Assembly: GCA_020634215.1 (NCBI GenBank)
Contig: JACKCD010000054.1
Span: forward strand, 1 to 42,377
Origin: Ardenticatenaceae bacterium
GTDB taxonomy: Bacteria; Chloroflexota; Anaerolineae; Promineifilales; Promineifilaceae
Direction: 5' to 3'
DNA: 42,377 nt
Shown: positions 1-8,781 of the stretch, one piece after another
Numbering within the stretch: the first letter of the stretch is position 1
How the letters are laid out: each line of letters opens with the position of its first letter
Made by a program: the position numbers and the translations under genes
Notes under the pieces: model-generated
The model's database searches: none
What the model saw: only the letters and a program-made list of their open reading frames with translations
What the model was told of the DNA's origin: nothing

Positions 1-13
1 AGTAACAAAGCGG

Positions 14-1981
14 ATGCAGCTAGTGAATTCAACTAGAATAACGCGATGGTTTGTATACATCTTAATAGGTTTTGCCGTTATTGCTATTCTTTGGAATTAC
101 AATCTAGCAACACCGACCATACAAAGCATTTCTATTAGTCAATTAGCGCAGGAAATACGGCAAAATGAGGTGCGGGAGCTTCAGGTTTCTGGCGATGGAC
201 GAGAAGTCCTTGCTACATATGTTAATCCCAATCGTGCCTCTACCCAGACCCTTGTAAGTGGAGTTAGCTCCATCGAAGAGATTTTACGCACTTATGGCGT
301 TACAGAGGCCGATTATGTGGACGGGCAGCCAGTTGTTACCTATACACCTCCCAGCCAATGGGGGAATTGGCTCAGCATTATTGGTATCTTCCTTCCAGCG
401 GTTCTCATCATTGCCTTTATCTACATTATTTACCGGCAGGCACAGGGCAACAATAACCAGGCACTCTCGTTTGGCAAAAGCCGGGCACGCATGTTTACTG
501 GGGATCATCCTACGGTTGGGTTTGATGACGTTGCCGGAGCCGTTGAAGCCAAGGAGGAGCTGCAGGAAGTTGTTGAATTTCTCAAGGAACCGGAGAAGTT
601 TGTAAGCTTTGGGGCGCGAATTCCCAAGGGGGTGCTGTTGGTTGGCAGCCCGGGCACGGGGAAAACGCTGCTGGCTAAGGCTGTGTCAGGCGAGGCGGGT
701 GTGCCCTTTTTCTCAATAGCTGGCTCGGAATTTGTGGAGATGTTTGTGGGCGTGGGGGCCAGCCGGGTGCGCGACCTGTTTGAACAAGCCAAGCGTAACA
801 GCCCATGCATTATTTTTATTGATGAGATTGATGCAGTCGGCCGGCAGCGTGGCGCGGGATTGGGTGGTTCACATGACGAGCGTGAGCAAACTTTGAACCA
901 GATCCTTGTGGAGATGGATGGTTTTGATACCGATACCCATGTCATCATTTTGGCCGCTACTAATCGCCCCGATATTCTTGACCCGGCACTGATGCGCCCT
1001 GGTCGCTTTGACCGGCGCGTTGTGATTGACAAGCCTGATGTGCGGGGGCGTGAGGAAATTTTCAAGGTGCATTTGCGCGGCAAACCTATTGCCTCCAAAG
1101 TAGATGTGGGCGTTCTGGCAAAGGCAACGCCTGGTTTTGCGGGAGCCGATATTGAAAACACGGTCAATGAAGCGGCACTACTGGCTGCCCGGCGGAACCG
1201 TAAAAGCATTGGCATGGCTGAGTTTCAGGAGGCCATTGAGCGGGTACAGCTTGGCCCGGAGCGCAAGAGCCGGGTAATTAGCGCGGAAGAGCGAGAGATT
1301 ACGGCTTACCATGAAGCTGGTCATGCTGTCGTGAGCCATTTTCTGGCGCATGGGCAAACCTTGCGTAAGGTGACGATTATTCCACGCGGCATGGCTGGAG
1401 GCGTAACGTGGTATTTAGAAGATGACAATACCATGTGGAGCCGTTCTAAGTGCATTGCCTTGATTGGTACTGCCTTGGGCGGGCGTGTGGCGGAAGAGAT
1501 TATCTTTGGCGAGATTACTACGGGAGCCAGCAGTGATTTGCAGCAGGTAACGCGGATTGCCCGAATGATGGTGACGCAATATGGCATGAGCGAGAAGCTG
1601 GGGCCGCGTGTCTATGGGCAAAAGCAGGAGATGGTCTTTTTGGGGCGCGAGATTAGCGAGCAGCGGGATTATTCTGATGCGATTGCGGAAGAGATTGATG
1701 CCGAAGTGCGGCGGATTATTGATGGGGAGTATGAACGGGCAACGCAAATTTTAACGGAACACCGAGACAAGCTGGAACTGGCAGCAAGGTGGCTGCTGGA
1801 AGTGGAAACATTGGAAGCCAATGAGTTTACGTCCTTGATGGAAGAGGGGGAAATGCCGCCTCGCCCACCTAGCTCCAATCCCCCAGCTTCATCACGTCCA
1901 GGTTCCAAGACGCAGGGGAATGAATCATCGGAGTGGAAGCCGCCTTCACTTGATCTACCTCCTTCACCCACCCCGGCTTAG
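14..1981 (+). CDS. ftsH: ATP-dependent zinc metalloprotease FtsH
   Basis: Membrane-anchored AAA+ protease of 655 aa that unfolds and degrades damaged membrane and regulatory proteins as a hexamer. Two membrane segments are visible at about residues 11-28 and 119-140, with the small extracytoplasmic domain between them. Walker A GSPGTGKT is at 211-218, Walker B IIFIDEID at about 267-274, the second region of homology (NRPDILDPALMRPGRFDRR) at about 317-335, the zinc site HEAGH at 433-437 and a third-ligand Asp candidate at D508 (TTGASSDLQ). The Pro/Ser-rich tail is typical of the family. The length fits FtsH. The ATG at 14 gives a normal N-terminus, but only 13 bases precede it, so an upstream start cannot be excluded and no ribosome site can be judged. 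It is one of the few long genes here with no AACGGCCGTT copy. Confidence 0.97.
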   Translation: MQLVNSTRITRWFVYILIGFAVIAILWNYNLATPTIQSISISQLAQEIRQNEVRELQVSGDGREVLATYVNPNRASTQTLVSGVSSIEEILRTYGVTEADYVDGQPVVTYTPPSQWGNWLSIIGIFLPAVLIIAFIYIIYRQAQGNNNQALSFGKSRARMFTGDHPTVGFDDVAGAVEAKEELQEVVEFLKEPEKFVSFGARIPKGVLLVGSPGTGKTLLAKAVSGEAGVPFFSIAGSEFVEMFVGVGASRVRDLFEQAKRNSPCIIFIDEIDAVGRQRGAGLGGSHDEREQTLNQILVEMDGFDTDTHVIILAATNRPDILDPALMRPGRFDRRVVIDKPDVRGREEIFKVHLRGKPIASKVDVGVLAKATPGFAGADIENTVNEAALLAARRNRKSIGMAEFQEAIERVQLGPERKSRVISAEEREITAYHEAGHAVVSHFLAHGQTLRKVTIIPRGMAGGVTWYLEDDNTMWSRSKCIALIGTALGGRVAEEIIFGEITTGASSDLQQVTRIARMMVTQYGMSEKLGPRVYGQKQEMVFLGREISEQRDYSDAIAEEIDAEVRRIIDGEYERATQILTEHRDKLELAARWLLEVETLEANEFTSLMEEGEMPPRPPSSNPPASSRPGSKTQGNESSEWKPPSLDLPPSPTPA

Positions 1982-2085
1982 GCCAAAGCTCAAGATTAGC
2001 ACGCCAAGAAAAACGTTGTTCGGGCTTGGACTCACGGCTAAACGGGGTTGCTTCTTGCTAAAAGGTCTTGACTAAAAAGCAGATA

Positions 2086-2117
2086 GGGCAGAGTGATGGT
2101 AAAGCATCGCTCTGCCC
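2086..2117 (+). terminator. Hairpin after ftsH, probable terminator
   Basis: GGGCAGAG and CTCTGCCC pair at 2086-2093 and 2110-2117. The stem extends inward by GATG/CATC across one T-G wobble, giving about 12-13 bp around a 6-nt loop. A T-rich stretch (TTGTTTC) follows. It lies 105 nt after the ftsH stop. It covers the GTG at 2093, which argues that the next gene starts at 2135 instead. Confidence 0.6.
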
Positions 2118-2134
2118 TTGTTTCAACAATTGTA

Positions 2135-4075
2135 ATGGATAGCGACATAGCCAATCTTCTCTCGTTCTTCAACGATGTCTTACAGGCGATAATCGTTATT
2201 TTTGGTGCGGCCGTTGTGCTATACAACCTAAACCGCGTGACACGCCACGCGGTGATTCGCTCGTTTTGTGCGCTTATTGGCTTTGTGGTGATTGTGTATT
2301 TGGTGGAACTGCTGGTGAGCCGTACGATTGTGACGGTTTCGGCAGAGACGTGGCTGCGCCTGGAATGGATTGGGATTGCTCTGGTGCCGGCCGCCCAGTA
2401 CCATTTATCCGATGCCTTACTAGCCACAACAGGGGCAGAGGCGCGTAGACGGCGCTATTTGGTGCCGGTGTTCTATGTGACGGGGTTTCTGTTTTTGTTG
2501 CTGGCGTTGTTTAGCGACTGGCTGGTGGGGGAAGTGCAGCGCACATCGCAGCTACTTCATTTACAGGCGGGGTTACTGTTTCCGCTGTTTGCGCTGTATT
2601 ATTGGTTAACAACGGCCGTTTCTCTCTACAACGTTTGGCGTGCCCGGCAGCGCTGCCTCATTTCTGACACCCGTCGCCGCATGACTACTACCTTCCTCGC
2701 TTTTATTGCAGCCCCCCTGGCTGTTTTCCCCTATCTGCTGGTGAGCAGTGTCTTTAGTCCCAACATCCCGCTGCTGTTTTGGCCGCTGCTGATTGGCGGC
2801 AATTTAGTAGTGAGCGTCATGTTTGCCTTTCTGACGGCTAACCTGACTTATTTTGGCGCGGATTCGCCTGACCGAGTGGTGCGGGTGCGGCTGTTCAAGT
2901 TTATGGCGCGGGTGCCGCTGGCGGGGACGATTGTGCTGCTGGTGTTTGTGCTGGTGAACCGCAGCAGCCGTTTTTTGGGGCTGCAAACGGAAACGGCGTT
3001 GGGGTTTTCGCTGGTGGCAACGGTGATGTTGGTGGAGTGGGCCGTTCATTTTTATAAACGGCCGTTAGAGCGCCTCTTCCAACTCAATGATGAACCCGAT
3101 GTGCGCCGCATCCAAATCTTGAGCGAACGGCTGTTAACCACCAGCGACCTGCATCAATTTTTGGAAAGCGTGTTGGCTGCCACCTGCGAGGCCATGCGAA
3201 CCCCCACTGCTTTTGTGGCAGCCATTACCGCTAAAGGGCCTAAACTTGAAGCCGTGGTGGGATCACTAGCCGAAACCGATTCGCTGTTGGAGAGCGGTGA
3301 CGACCTGCGCGAATTGACTGAGGTGGAGGCCAACGGCCAATATCCCGACGAGCAGCTACAGCGCGTAGACAGCTTTATTATTTGGCAAAATTACTGGATA
3401 CGGCCACTGTATGACCAAAACGAGGAGCTGCTGCTGGGCATTTTGGGCATTCGCGCCCGTGCCGATTACCCCAATTTATCGTTGGAGGAGCAGGACGTGC
3501 TGGATCGGCTGGTGGATCAAGCGGCGCACGCCTTGGAAGACCGCATTATTCAGCAGCAGGTGTTTGCCACCGTTGAAGGGATTTTGCCCGAAATCACGGC
3601 GTTTCAGGAGCGGCGCAGTGCAGCGGCTTTTGGCGGGCTGCGGGTGTTGACGGCCGATGAAAAGCTGGCCTCTGAACCAAGCGACTTGGCGGAAAACCCC
3701 GACTTTACGACGATGGTGCGGGATGCTCTGACCCACTTTTGGGGTGGCCCCAAGCTGACTGAAAGCCCGCTGATGCGGCTGAAGATTGTGCAGGAGGCGA
3801 TGGCGGAGCATGACAACAATCCCACCAATGCCTTGCGGGCCATTTTGGTGCGGGCGATTGAGCAGCAAAAACCGGAAGGGGAGCGCAGCATGACTACGGC
3901 CGAGTGGATTTTGTACAACATTTTGGAGCTAAAGTTTATTCAGGGGGGCAAAGTGCGTGATGTCGCTCGGCGGCTGGCGATGAGTGAATCCGATCTTTAC
4001 CGCAAGCAGCGGGTAGCGATTGAAAATGTGGCGCGTACCATTGAAATGATGGAGGACGCGGCCACGGAACTTTAA
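2135..4075 (+). CDS. Multipass membrane protein with GAF-like domain and C-terminal HTH-like segment
   Basis: Probable membrane sensor/regulator of 646 aa, not assignable to a named family. The first ~300 residues contain about eight hydrophobic helices, arranged like the 7TM sensory heads fused to histidine kinases or GAF proteins. A cytoplasmic GAF-like region follows (LSERLLTTSDLHQFLESVL onward). No H-box or HATPase motif is present, so it is not a histidine kinase. The last ~60 residues (KVRDVARRLAMSESDLYRKQR) resemble a Fis-like or sigma-like helix-turn-helix, suggesting membrane-tethered DNA binding; this is inference. The ATG at 2135 is preferred over the GTG at 2093 because the latter lies inside a terminator hairpin. 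No strong ribosome site was seen. Two AACGGCCGTT copies lie in the gene (one at 2611-2620). Confidence 0.75.
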   Translation: MDSDIANLLSFFNDVLQAIIVIFGAAVVLYNLNRVTRHAVIRSFCALIGFVVIVYLVELLVSRTIVTVSAETWLRLEWIGIALVPAAQYHLSDALLATTGAEARRRRYLVPVFYVTGFLFLLLALFSDWLVGEVQRTSQLLHLQAGLLFPLFALYYWLTTAVSLYNVWRARQRCLISDTRRRMTTTFLAFIAAPLAVFPYLLVSSVFSPNIPLLFWPLLIGGNLVVSVMFAFLTANLTYFGADSPDRVVRVRLFKFMARVPLAGTIVLLVFVLVNRSSRFLGLQTETALGFSLVATVMLVEWAVHFYKRPLERLFQLNDEPDVRRIQILSERLLTTSDLHQFLESVLAATCEAMRTPTAFVAAITAKGPKLEAVVGSLAETDSLLESGDDLRELTEVEANGQYPDEQLQRVDSFIIWQNYWIRPLYDQNEELLLGILGIRARADYPNLSLEEQDVLDRLVDQAAHALEDRIIQQQVFATVEGILPEITAFQERRSAAAFGGLRVLTADEKLASEPSDLAENPDFTTMVRDALTHFWGGPKLTESPLMRLKIVQEAMAEHDNNPTNALRAILVRAIEQQKPEGERSMTTAEWILYNILELKFIQGGKVRDVARRLAMSESDLYRKQRVAIENVARTIEMMEDAATEL

Positions 4076-4077
4076 AA

Positions 4078-4158
4078 TTGAGAATTGAGAATAGAGAATT
4101 GGGAATGATGTGGTCATTCTCCATTCCCAATTCGCAATTCGCAATTCCCCATTCCTCA
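4078..4158. repeat. Heptamer repeat array with inverted arm
   Basis: The gap between the GAF protein and lysA is almost entirely a 7-nt-period repeat. Left arm, from 4078: TTGAGAA, TTGAGAA, TAGAGAA, TTGGGAA. Right arm, 4117-4158: TTCTCCA, TTCCCAA, TTCGCAA, TTCGCAA, TTCCCCA, TTCCTCA. GAATTGGGAATG (4096-4107) and CATTCCCAATTC (4122-4133) pair perfectly around a 14-nt loop. The final A of the array is the first base of the lysA ATG, so lysA has no room for a Shine-Dalgarno site. Confidence 0.85.
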
Positions 4159-5399
4159 TGTTTCCTTTTTACTATCAAGACAATCAGCTTTTTTGTGAGC
4201 AGGTGGCGTTGGCCGATGTGGTGGCGGCGGTTGGCACGCCTGTTTATGTGTATAGCGAAACGGAGCTTGTGGCGCGAGCGCGGGCGTATGTAACGGCCGT
4301 TTCCCAGGCCCCCATTCCCTCTCTCGCCTGCTACGCCGTTAAAGCCAATGGCAACGTCCACCTGCTGCGGCTGCTGGGCCAGGCCGGGCTGGGGGTCGAT
4401 GTGACCAGCGGTGGCGAACTGTTTTTGGCGCAGCAGGCGGGTATCTCGGCCAGCAAAACGATTTTTTCTGGCGTGGGCAAGACGGCGGCGGAAATTGAAA
4501 TGGCGCTGCGGGCGGGGATTCGCGCCCTGCACGTGGAGTCGGAGATGGAATTAACGGCCGTTTCCGCTATCGCCGCCAAGCTGCAAACCAAGGCTCGCAT
4601 CGGTATTCGCGTTAACCCCAACATCAGCGCCGAAACCCACCCCTATATCTCCACCGGCCAGCACAGCCACAAATTTGGCGTGCCCTGGGCGCGAGCGCAG
4701 GCGATGTTTGCCGCAGCCGCGCAGCATGACTGGCTGGAGCCGGTCGGGATTGCTGCCCACATCGGCTCGCAAATTCGGGACGTAGAGCCATTTCGCCAGG
4801 CGGCCGTTTTTCTCACCGAAGTGGCCGATGAGCTAAAGGTGCAGGGGATTGCGCTGCGCTATGTGGACGTGGGCGGCGGGTTGGGGATTGATTATACGGG
4901 GGAGGGTGCGCCGGAGATTGGGGCGTGGATAACGGCCGTTTCTGAACCCGTCCAGGCCGCAGGGTACGAACTGGTGCTGGAACCCGGTCGCTCGATTGTC
5001 GGCTCCGCCGGGGCACTGCTGATGCAGGTGGTCTATACCAAAGACCAGGGAAAAAAGCAGTTTGTGATTGTGGACGCAGGGATGAACGACCTGCTTCGCC
5101 CCACGCTCTATAAGGCGTATCATCCGATTTTGCCGCTGCAACCAAGCAACGCGCTTACCCACAACGTAGACATTGTTGGCCCCATTTGCGAATCGGGCGA
5201 TTGGCTGGCGCAGGAACGGCCGTTGCCGCCGCAACAGCCGGGCGACGTGCTTGCCATTTTGCAGGCGGGGGCGTATGGGTTTGCGATGGGGTCGAACTAT
5301 AACGGCCGTTTACGGCCGGCTGAACTCCTTATCAGCGGCAACCAATATCGCCTCATTCGCCAACGACAACAATACAACCACCTACTCGACGGCATGTAA
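4158..5399 (+). CDS. lysA: Diaminopimelate decarboxylase
   Basis: PLP enzyme converting meso-diaminopimelate to L-lysine, the last step of lysine synthesis. At 413 aa it has normal family length. The PLP lysine is K62 in CYAVKAN. Other family marks are HIGSQ, the glycine-rich GGGLGIDY, EPGRSIVG, the active-site cysteine in ICESGDW and the C-terminal GAYGFAMGSNYN. The ATG at 4158 is chosen because residues encoded further upstream (from 4110) are only the repeat array, and MFPFYY gives a family-like N-terminus. No ribosome site is visible, since the repeat abuts the start. Several AACGGCCGTT copies lie inside, giving TAVS three times in one frame and also RPL and NGRL in the others. Confidence 0.95.
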   Translation: MFPFYYQDNQLFCEQVALADVVAAVGTPVYVYSETELVARARAYVTAVSQAPIPSLACYAVKANGNVHLLRLLGQAGLGVDVTSGGELFLAQQAGISASKTIFSGVGKTAAEIEMALRAGIRALHVESEMELTAVSAIAAKLQTKARIGIRVNPNISAETHPYISTGQHSHKFGVPWARAQAMFAAAAQHDWLEPVGIAAHIGSQIRDVEPFRQAAVFLTEVADELKVQGIALRYVDVGGGLGIDYTGEGAPEIGAWITAVSEPVQAAGYELVLEPGRSIVGSAGALLMQVVYTKDQGKKQFVIVDAGMNDLLRPTLYKAYHPILPLQPSNALTHNVDIVGPICESGDWLAQERPLPPQQPGDVLAILQAGAYGFAMGSNYNGRLRPAELLISGNQYRLIRQRQQYNHLLDGM

Positions 5400-5427
5400 A
5401 AGAATGTTGGGCAAAAAGATCAGAGAA

Positions 5428-5462
5428 GATTAACAGGATTAGGCCTGAAAATCCTGTTAATC
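5428..5462. terminator. Bidirectional terminator-like hairpin between convergent genes
   Basis: GATTAACAGGATT (5428-5440) pairs perfectly with AATCCTGTTAATC (5450-5462) around a 9-nt loop. It lies between the lysA stop and the end of the reverse-strand propeller gene and could serve both. The AACAGGATTAACAGGAT type of sequence recurs between genes of many unrelated bacteria (from memory). Confidence 0.6.
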
Positions 5463-5497
5463 CTGTCAAAAATTCTTTTGATTCTGGCTTGTCCAGA

Positions 5498-6494
5498 TTA
5501 AGGAATTGGCGCAAAAGCAAAGATAGTTTCGGGGTAGCGGTCGGTGGCAAGCAGGAAGCCCTGGTCGCCAAGTTGGGCAATGCCTTCCCAATTGCGGGAG
5601 GGGCCGTCGGAAAGCTGTAGCTGGATGGGAGGAACATCTGCCAGCTCCAAGGAACCATTTTGGTAGGTAAAAACCACCAGCCGCTCAACGGCACGCTGCT
5701 GTTGGTGGGTGGCTCCCCAGCCAAAGCGGTTGCCTAATGGGTCATGGCGGCTGTTGAGGTAATATTCGGTGGGGAAGAAGTAGTTGGTGCCCCACAAACG
5801 GCCGTTTTCCCCCAGTTCCGTCATATCTGTCAACCGATACGGCAGGTTGGGCATCGGCAGTTTGTCCACAAGCTGAAGCTGCTGGTCAAACAGCAGTGCC
5901 TGGGCAGTTGGGTTCTGTTCCACCCCGTTGGCTTCATAGAGCACCACAATCTGGTCATCGGCCCAAAACAGTGCTTCGTAGGCGATGTTGCGAATGGGAG
6001 TTTGACGAGGGAGTGGAGTAATAACCGCCGTTTCCAGCCGCAGTTCCGACATATCCGCCGCTAATTCACCCCGTATCAGATAACCATTCATGCGCCCCAT
6101 TGAAGATGTTTCCAAAAGCAAAACGGCCGTTTGTCCCTGAAAAGCAATCGCTTCGAGGCTGCCAAAGTTGGGAATTTGCGTGGGCAGGTCGCCCAATTGC
6201 AGGGGAATCAAGGTGGGTTGCAGGGAAACGGCCGTTGGCTGCGCCAAATGTTCCACAATTTGCTGGCGCGGCAGCGCGTAAATCGCCGGTTCAGTGTCAT
6301 CAAACCCTGGCTCTTCGGGCAGCAGAATAAGCCAATCTCCCGCCCAGGCTAGCCCAGACAGTTCCGCATTGGCGGAATTGAAGAGCAGGAAGGGGGAATA
6401 ACGGCCGTTCTCTTACCAATGTTCCGTTCGCGCCGCTGCTGACCTGCCAAAGCAAACAACATAATCCGATTGCCCAGTGTCGTATTTTGTGCAT
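5498..6494 (-). pseudogene. Secreted phytase/esterase-like beta-propeller protein, one frameshift
   Basis: Read from 6494 down, the N-terminus MHKIRHWAIGLCCLLW is a signal peptide followed by SSGANGTLVRE. After a shift of one frame the sequence continues NGRYSPFLLFNSANAELSG and runs intact to the stop at 5498. Repeated (E/S)G(I/L)A-type motifs (LSGLAW, LEAIAF, YEALFW, WEGIAQ) suggest a propeller like the esterase-like activity of phytase family (PF13449), at moderate confidence. The shift must fall at about 6410-6416, next to an AACGGCCGTT copy at 6400-6409. It may be a real mutation or a sequencing error; everything downstream is uninterrupted, which favours a very recent event or an error. 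An in-frame GTG at 6256 could restart translation but would lose the signal peptide. Confidence 0.65.
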
Positions 6495-6533
6495 ATCGAG
6501 ATTATAGCCGAAATCAGTTGCAGCGGAACTTTC

Positions 6534-6542
6534 TGTTATAAT
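6534..6542 (+). promoter_or_regulatory. Extended -10 promoter element
   Basis: TGTTATAAT matches the extended -10 consensus TGnTATAAT. It lies 33 nt before the MFS start at 6576, in the gap between divergent genes. No good -35 is present at 17 nt, which is typical of extended -10 promoters. Confidence 0.5.
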
Positions 6543-6575
6543 TGCAAGTTTTATGCGAGGTAAGGAAGGGTGAAA

Positions 6576-7844
6576 ATGGATACGACTGATTTAACAGAAT
6601 CAACAGAGACTCGACAGCCATCGCTGTGGCGCGTTTTTGTGCCAATTTGTTTAGGAACGGCCGTTTCTCTTCTGGGCGATACTTCCCTTTACACCGTTCT
6701 CCCTACCCACACGGCTGAAGCTGGTGTTGTGGTTGCCAGCTTGGGGATTATGCTCTCGGCCAACCGCTGGATTCGGCTGGTTTCCAACAGCCCGGCCGGC
6801 TGGCTTTCCGACCGCTGGCCGCGTCGCTGGGTGTTTGTGCCAGCCCTGTTTATCGGCGCTCTTTCCACCGCGCTCTACGCTTTTGGGCGTGGATATTGGT
6901 CGCTGTTAATTGGCCGTTTGCTGTGGGGTATCGCCTGGTCTGGCATATGGGTATCGGGTAACGCCATTGTCATGGATGTGGCGACACCGCAAAACCGGGG
7001 GCGACTGGTTGGCTACTACAACGTTGCCTTTTTCACTGGCGCGGGCAGCGGCTCATTCCTCGGCGGCTGGCTCACCGACTGGCTCGGCTACCAGCAAACC
7101 TTCACCATCGAAGCCGCCCTCACTACCCTCGGAGCCATCATTGCCCTGTTTCTCCTGCCCGAAACCAAGCAACTGACGGCCACACCCAAACAGGCCCAAC
7201 CAACACCTCACGCCCCACGCCCTACACCCCACACCATCCCTTGGGGCGAACTCATCTCCGCCAATGGGCTGATAGCCGTCAATCGCATTGTTGGGGCGGG
7301 GCTGCTGCTGCCCACCTTTGGCCTGTATCTGGCAGGCGTGTTGGGTGATAGTGTGGTGTTAGGTGGCCGCACCATTGGTACCACCACGCTCACCGGCTTT
7401 GGCCTCAGCCTTAGTACCTATCTAGGGATGATGTTTGTGCCGTTAGCTGGCAGCGTGTCAGATCGATTGGGCAATCGCTGGCGGGTGGTGGTGTTGGGGC
7501 TGCTGCCTGGCATTATTGGATTTTCGCTGCTGTCGCTGTCCATTCCCTGGCTCATTTTGTTTGGGCTGATCGGTTTTTCCATGACCAGCGGCAGCAATCA
7601 GGGATTAGCAACGGCACTGGTAGGCGATTTGGCGGGGGAGCAGCAGCGAGGGCGCTGGCTGGGCATTTTGTTTACGATGGGAGATTTAGGCAGTGCCATT
7701 GGCCCCATCGTGGTTTTTGCCCTGCTGGATCGGTTATCGCTGCCGTTGCTGTATACGGGTGCGGCCGGCCTGCTGGGGGTGATGTGGGTGACGGCACTGG
7801 TGTGGGCGCGGCGGTCGGTGTTGGCGCAAGCGAGCATGGCTTAG
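6576..7844 (+). CDS. MFS transporter
   Basis: Major facilitator superfamily permease of 422 aa with twelve hydrophobic helices; substrate unknown. The loop after TM2 carries the MFS signature-like GWLSDRWPRRWVF, and the second half repeats it as GSVSDRLGNRW. The ATG at 6576 is chosen over the GTG at 6570 because AAGGAAGG (6562-6569) is ideally spaced to it. The central cytoplasmic loop between TM6 and TM7 holds a Pro/His-rich stretch (PTPHAPRPTPHT) encoded by a heptamer repeat at 7200-7234. The DMT transporter follows after 13 nt, so the two are probably co-transcribed exporters. Confidence 0.88.
   Translation: MDTTDLTESTETRQPSLWRVFVPICLGTAVSLLGDTSLYTVLPTHTAEAGVVVASLGIMLSANRWIRLVSNSPAGWLSDRWPRRWVFVPALFIGALSTALYAFGRGYWSLLIGRLLWGIAWSGIWVSGNAIVMDVATPQNRGRLVGYYNVAFFTGAGSGSFLGGWLTDWLGYQQTFTIEAALTTLGAIIALFLLPETKQLTATPKQAQPTPHAPRPTPHTIPWGELISANGLIAVNRIVGAGLLLPTFGLYLAGVLGDSVVLGGRTIGTTTLTGFGLSLSTYLGMMFVPLAGSVSDRLGNRWRVVVLGLLPGIIGFSLLSLSIPWLILFGLIGFSMTSGSNQGLATALVGDLAGEQQRGRWLGILFTMGDLGSAIGPIVVFALLDRLSLPLLYTGAAGLLGVMWVTALVWARRSVLAQASMA
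7200..7234 (+). repeat. Heptamer repeat inside the MFS coding region
   Basis: Five consecutive 7-nt units, CCAACAC, CTCACGC, CCCACGC, CCTACAC, CCCACAC. Three units equal seven codons, so the protein shows a 7-residue period (PTPHAPR, PTPHTIP). It falls exactly in the variable loop between the two halves of the transporter, where an insertion would be tolerated. Confidence 0.7.
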
Positions 7845-7857
7845 GGGAGGATGGAGT

Positions 7858-8781
7858 ATGTCGCAAGAGATGAAAACAACGGCCGTTAATTCCCCCACCA
7901 CCACGTCCACCATCCCCCTCAAAGGCATTGGCGCGGGTCTGCTTGTCACCCTCTCCGCTGCCGCCACCCCCATTGCCATCCGCAACGCCCAGCTACAGGG
8001 CGTGCCCTCCCTCTACATCATCACCGTGCGTCTCATCGTCGTCTCGCTGGTGCTGTTTCCTCTGGTGCGCTACCGCCATTGGCCTGCTCTCCAGCAGCTA
8101 GAGCGGCGCGACTGGGCGTTTGCCATTGTCGCTGGCTTTTTCCTGGCGTTGAATTTGCTTCTGCTGTTTGTCTCCCTCGAATACACCAGCGTGCTGGTCA
8201 ACGGCGTGACCCGCCGCACCTCCCCCCTATGGATTATTTGGCTAGAAATCTTTTTTCTGGGGGCAACCTTCACCTGGCACATTTGGGCGGGGCTATTTCT
8301 TGCGCTGGGTGGCAGCATTTTAGTGGCATTGGGTAGCACTGGAGCCACCACACCCGGCAGCAACCCGCTGTTGGGTGCTCTGCTAGGGCTGCTCGGCTCC
8401 TTCTGCATTGGCCTTTACATGCTCATTGGCCGCAAACTAAGCAGCAAGCTTCCTTCATTAGCCTACAGTTGGGTTGTCTTTACCGCCGCCGCCGTCGTTG
8501 CCATCGTTTATGCCGTGATTCGACAGGTGCCTTTTAGCGGCTATAGCTGGCTGGGCTACGTTTGGGTTGTTGCCGTCATCATCATTGCCCAATTTATCGG
8601 CCACCTGTCTATCAATGTCGGGCTGCATTACTTTCCCGCCACAACCATGAGCATTTTTATGCAGCTTTCTGTAGCCATCAGCGCCGTTCTGGCCTTCTTT
8701 GCCCTGGGTGAAATTCCATCGCCGTGGCAAATTGTCGGTAGCGTTTTCATTGCGGCTGGGGTGCTATTAGCCACGCGCTAG
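7858..8781 (+). CDS. EamA/DMT family permease
   Basis: Drug/metabolite transporter of 307 aa with ten predicted helices in two EamA halves. The first half carries the typical RLIVVSLVLFPLVRYR and ends in ALGGSILVALGS; the second ends in SVFIAAGVLLATR. Substrate unknown. The start ATG is preceded by GGGGAGGATGGAG (GGAG spaced 3-6 nt), and the gene sits 13 nt behind the MFS gene. The stop TAG ends at 8781, and the reverse-strand stop of the MttB-like gene begins at 8782, so the convergent genes abut with no gap and no visible terminator. Confidence 0.88.
   Translation: MSQEMKTTAVNSPTTTSTIPLKGIGAGLLVTLSAAATPIAIRNAQLQGVPSLYIITVRLIVVSLVLFPLVRYRHWPALQQLERRDWAFAIVAGFFLALNLLLLFVSLEYTSVLVNGVTRRTSPLWIIWLEIFFLGATFTWHIWAGLFLALGGSILVALGSTGATTPGSNPLLGALLGLLGSFCIGLYMLIGRKLSSKLPSLAYSWVVFTAAAVVAIVYAVIRQVPFSGYSWLGYVWVVAVIIIAQFIGHLSINVGLHYFPATTMSIFMQLSVAISAVLAFFALGEIPSPWQIVGSVFIAAGVLLATR

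Noticed and set aside
2093..2134. GTG at 2093 as the start of the GAF membrane protein.
   Set aside because: It lies inside the terminator hairpin and adds a non-hydrophobic, uninformative 14-residue lead.
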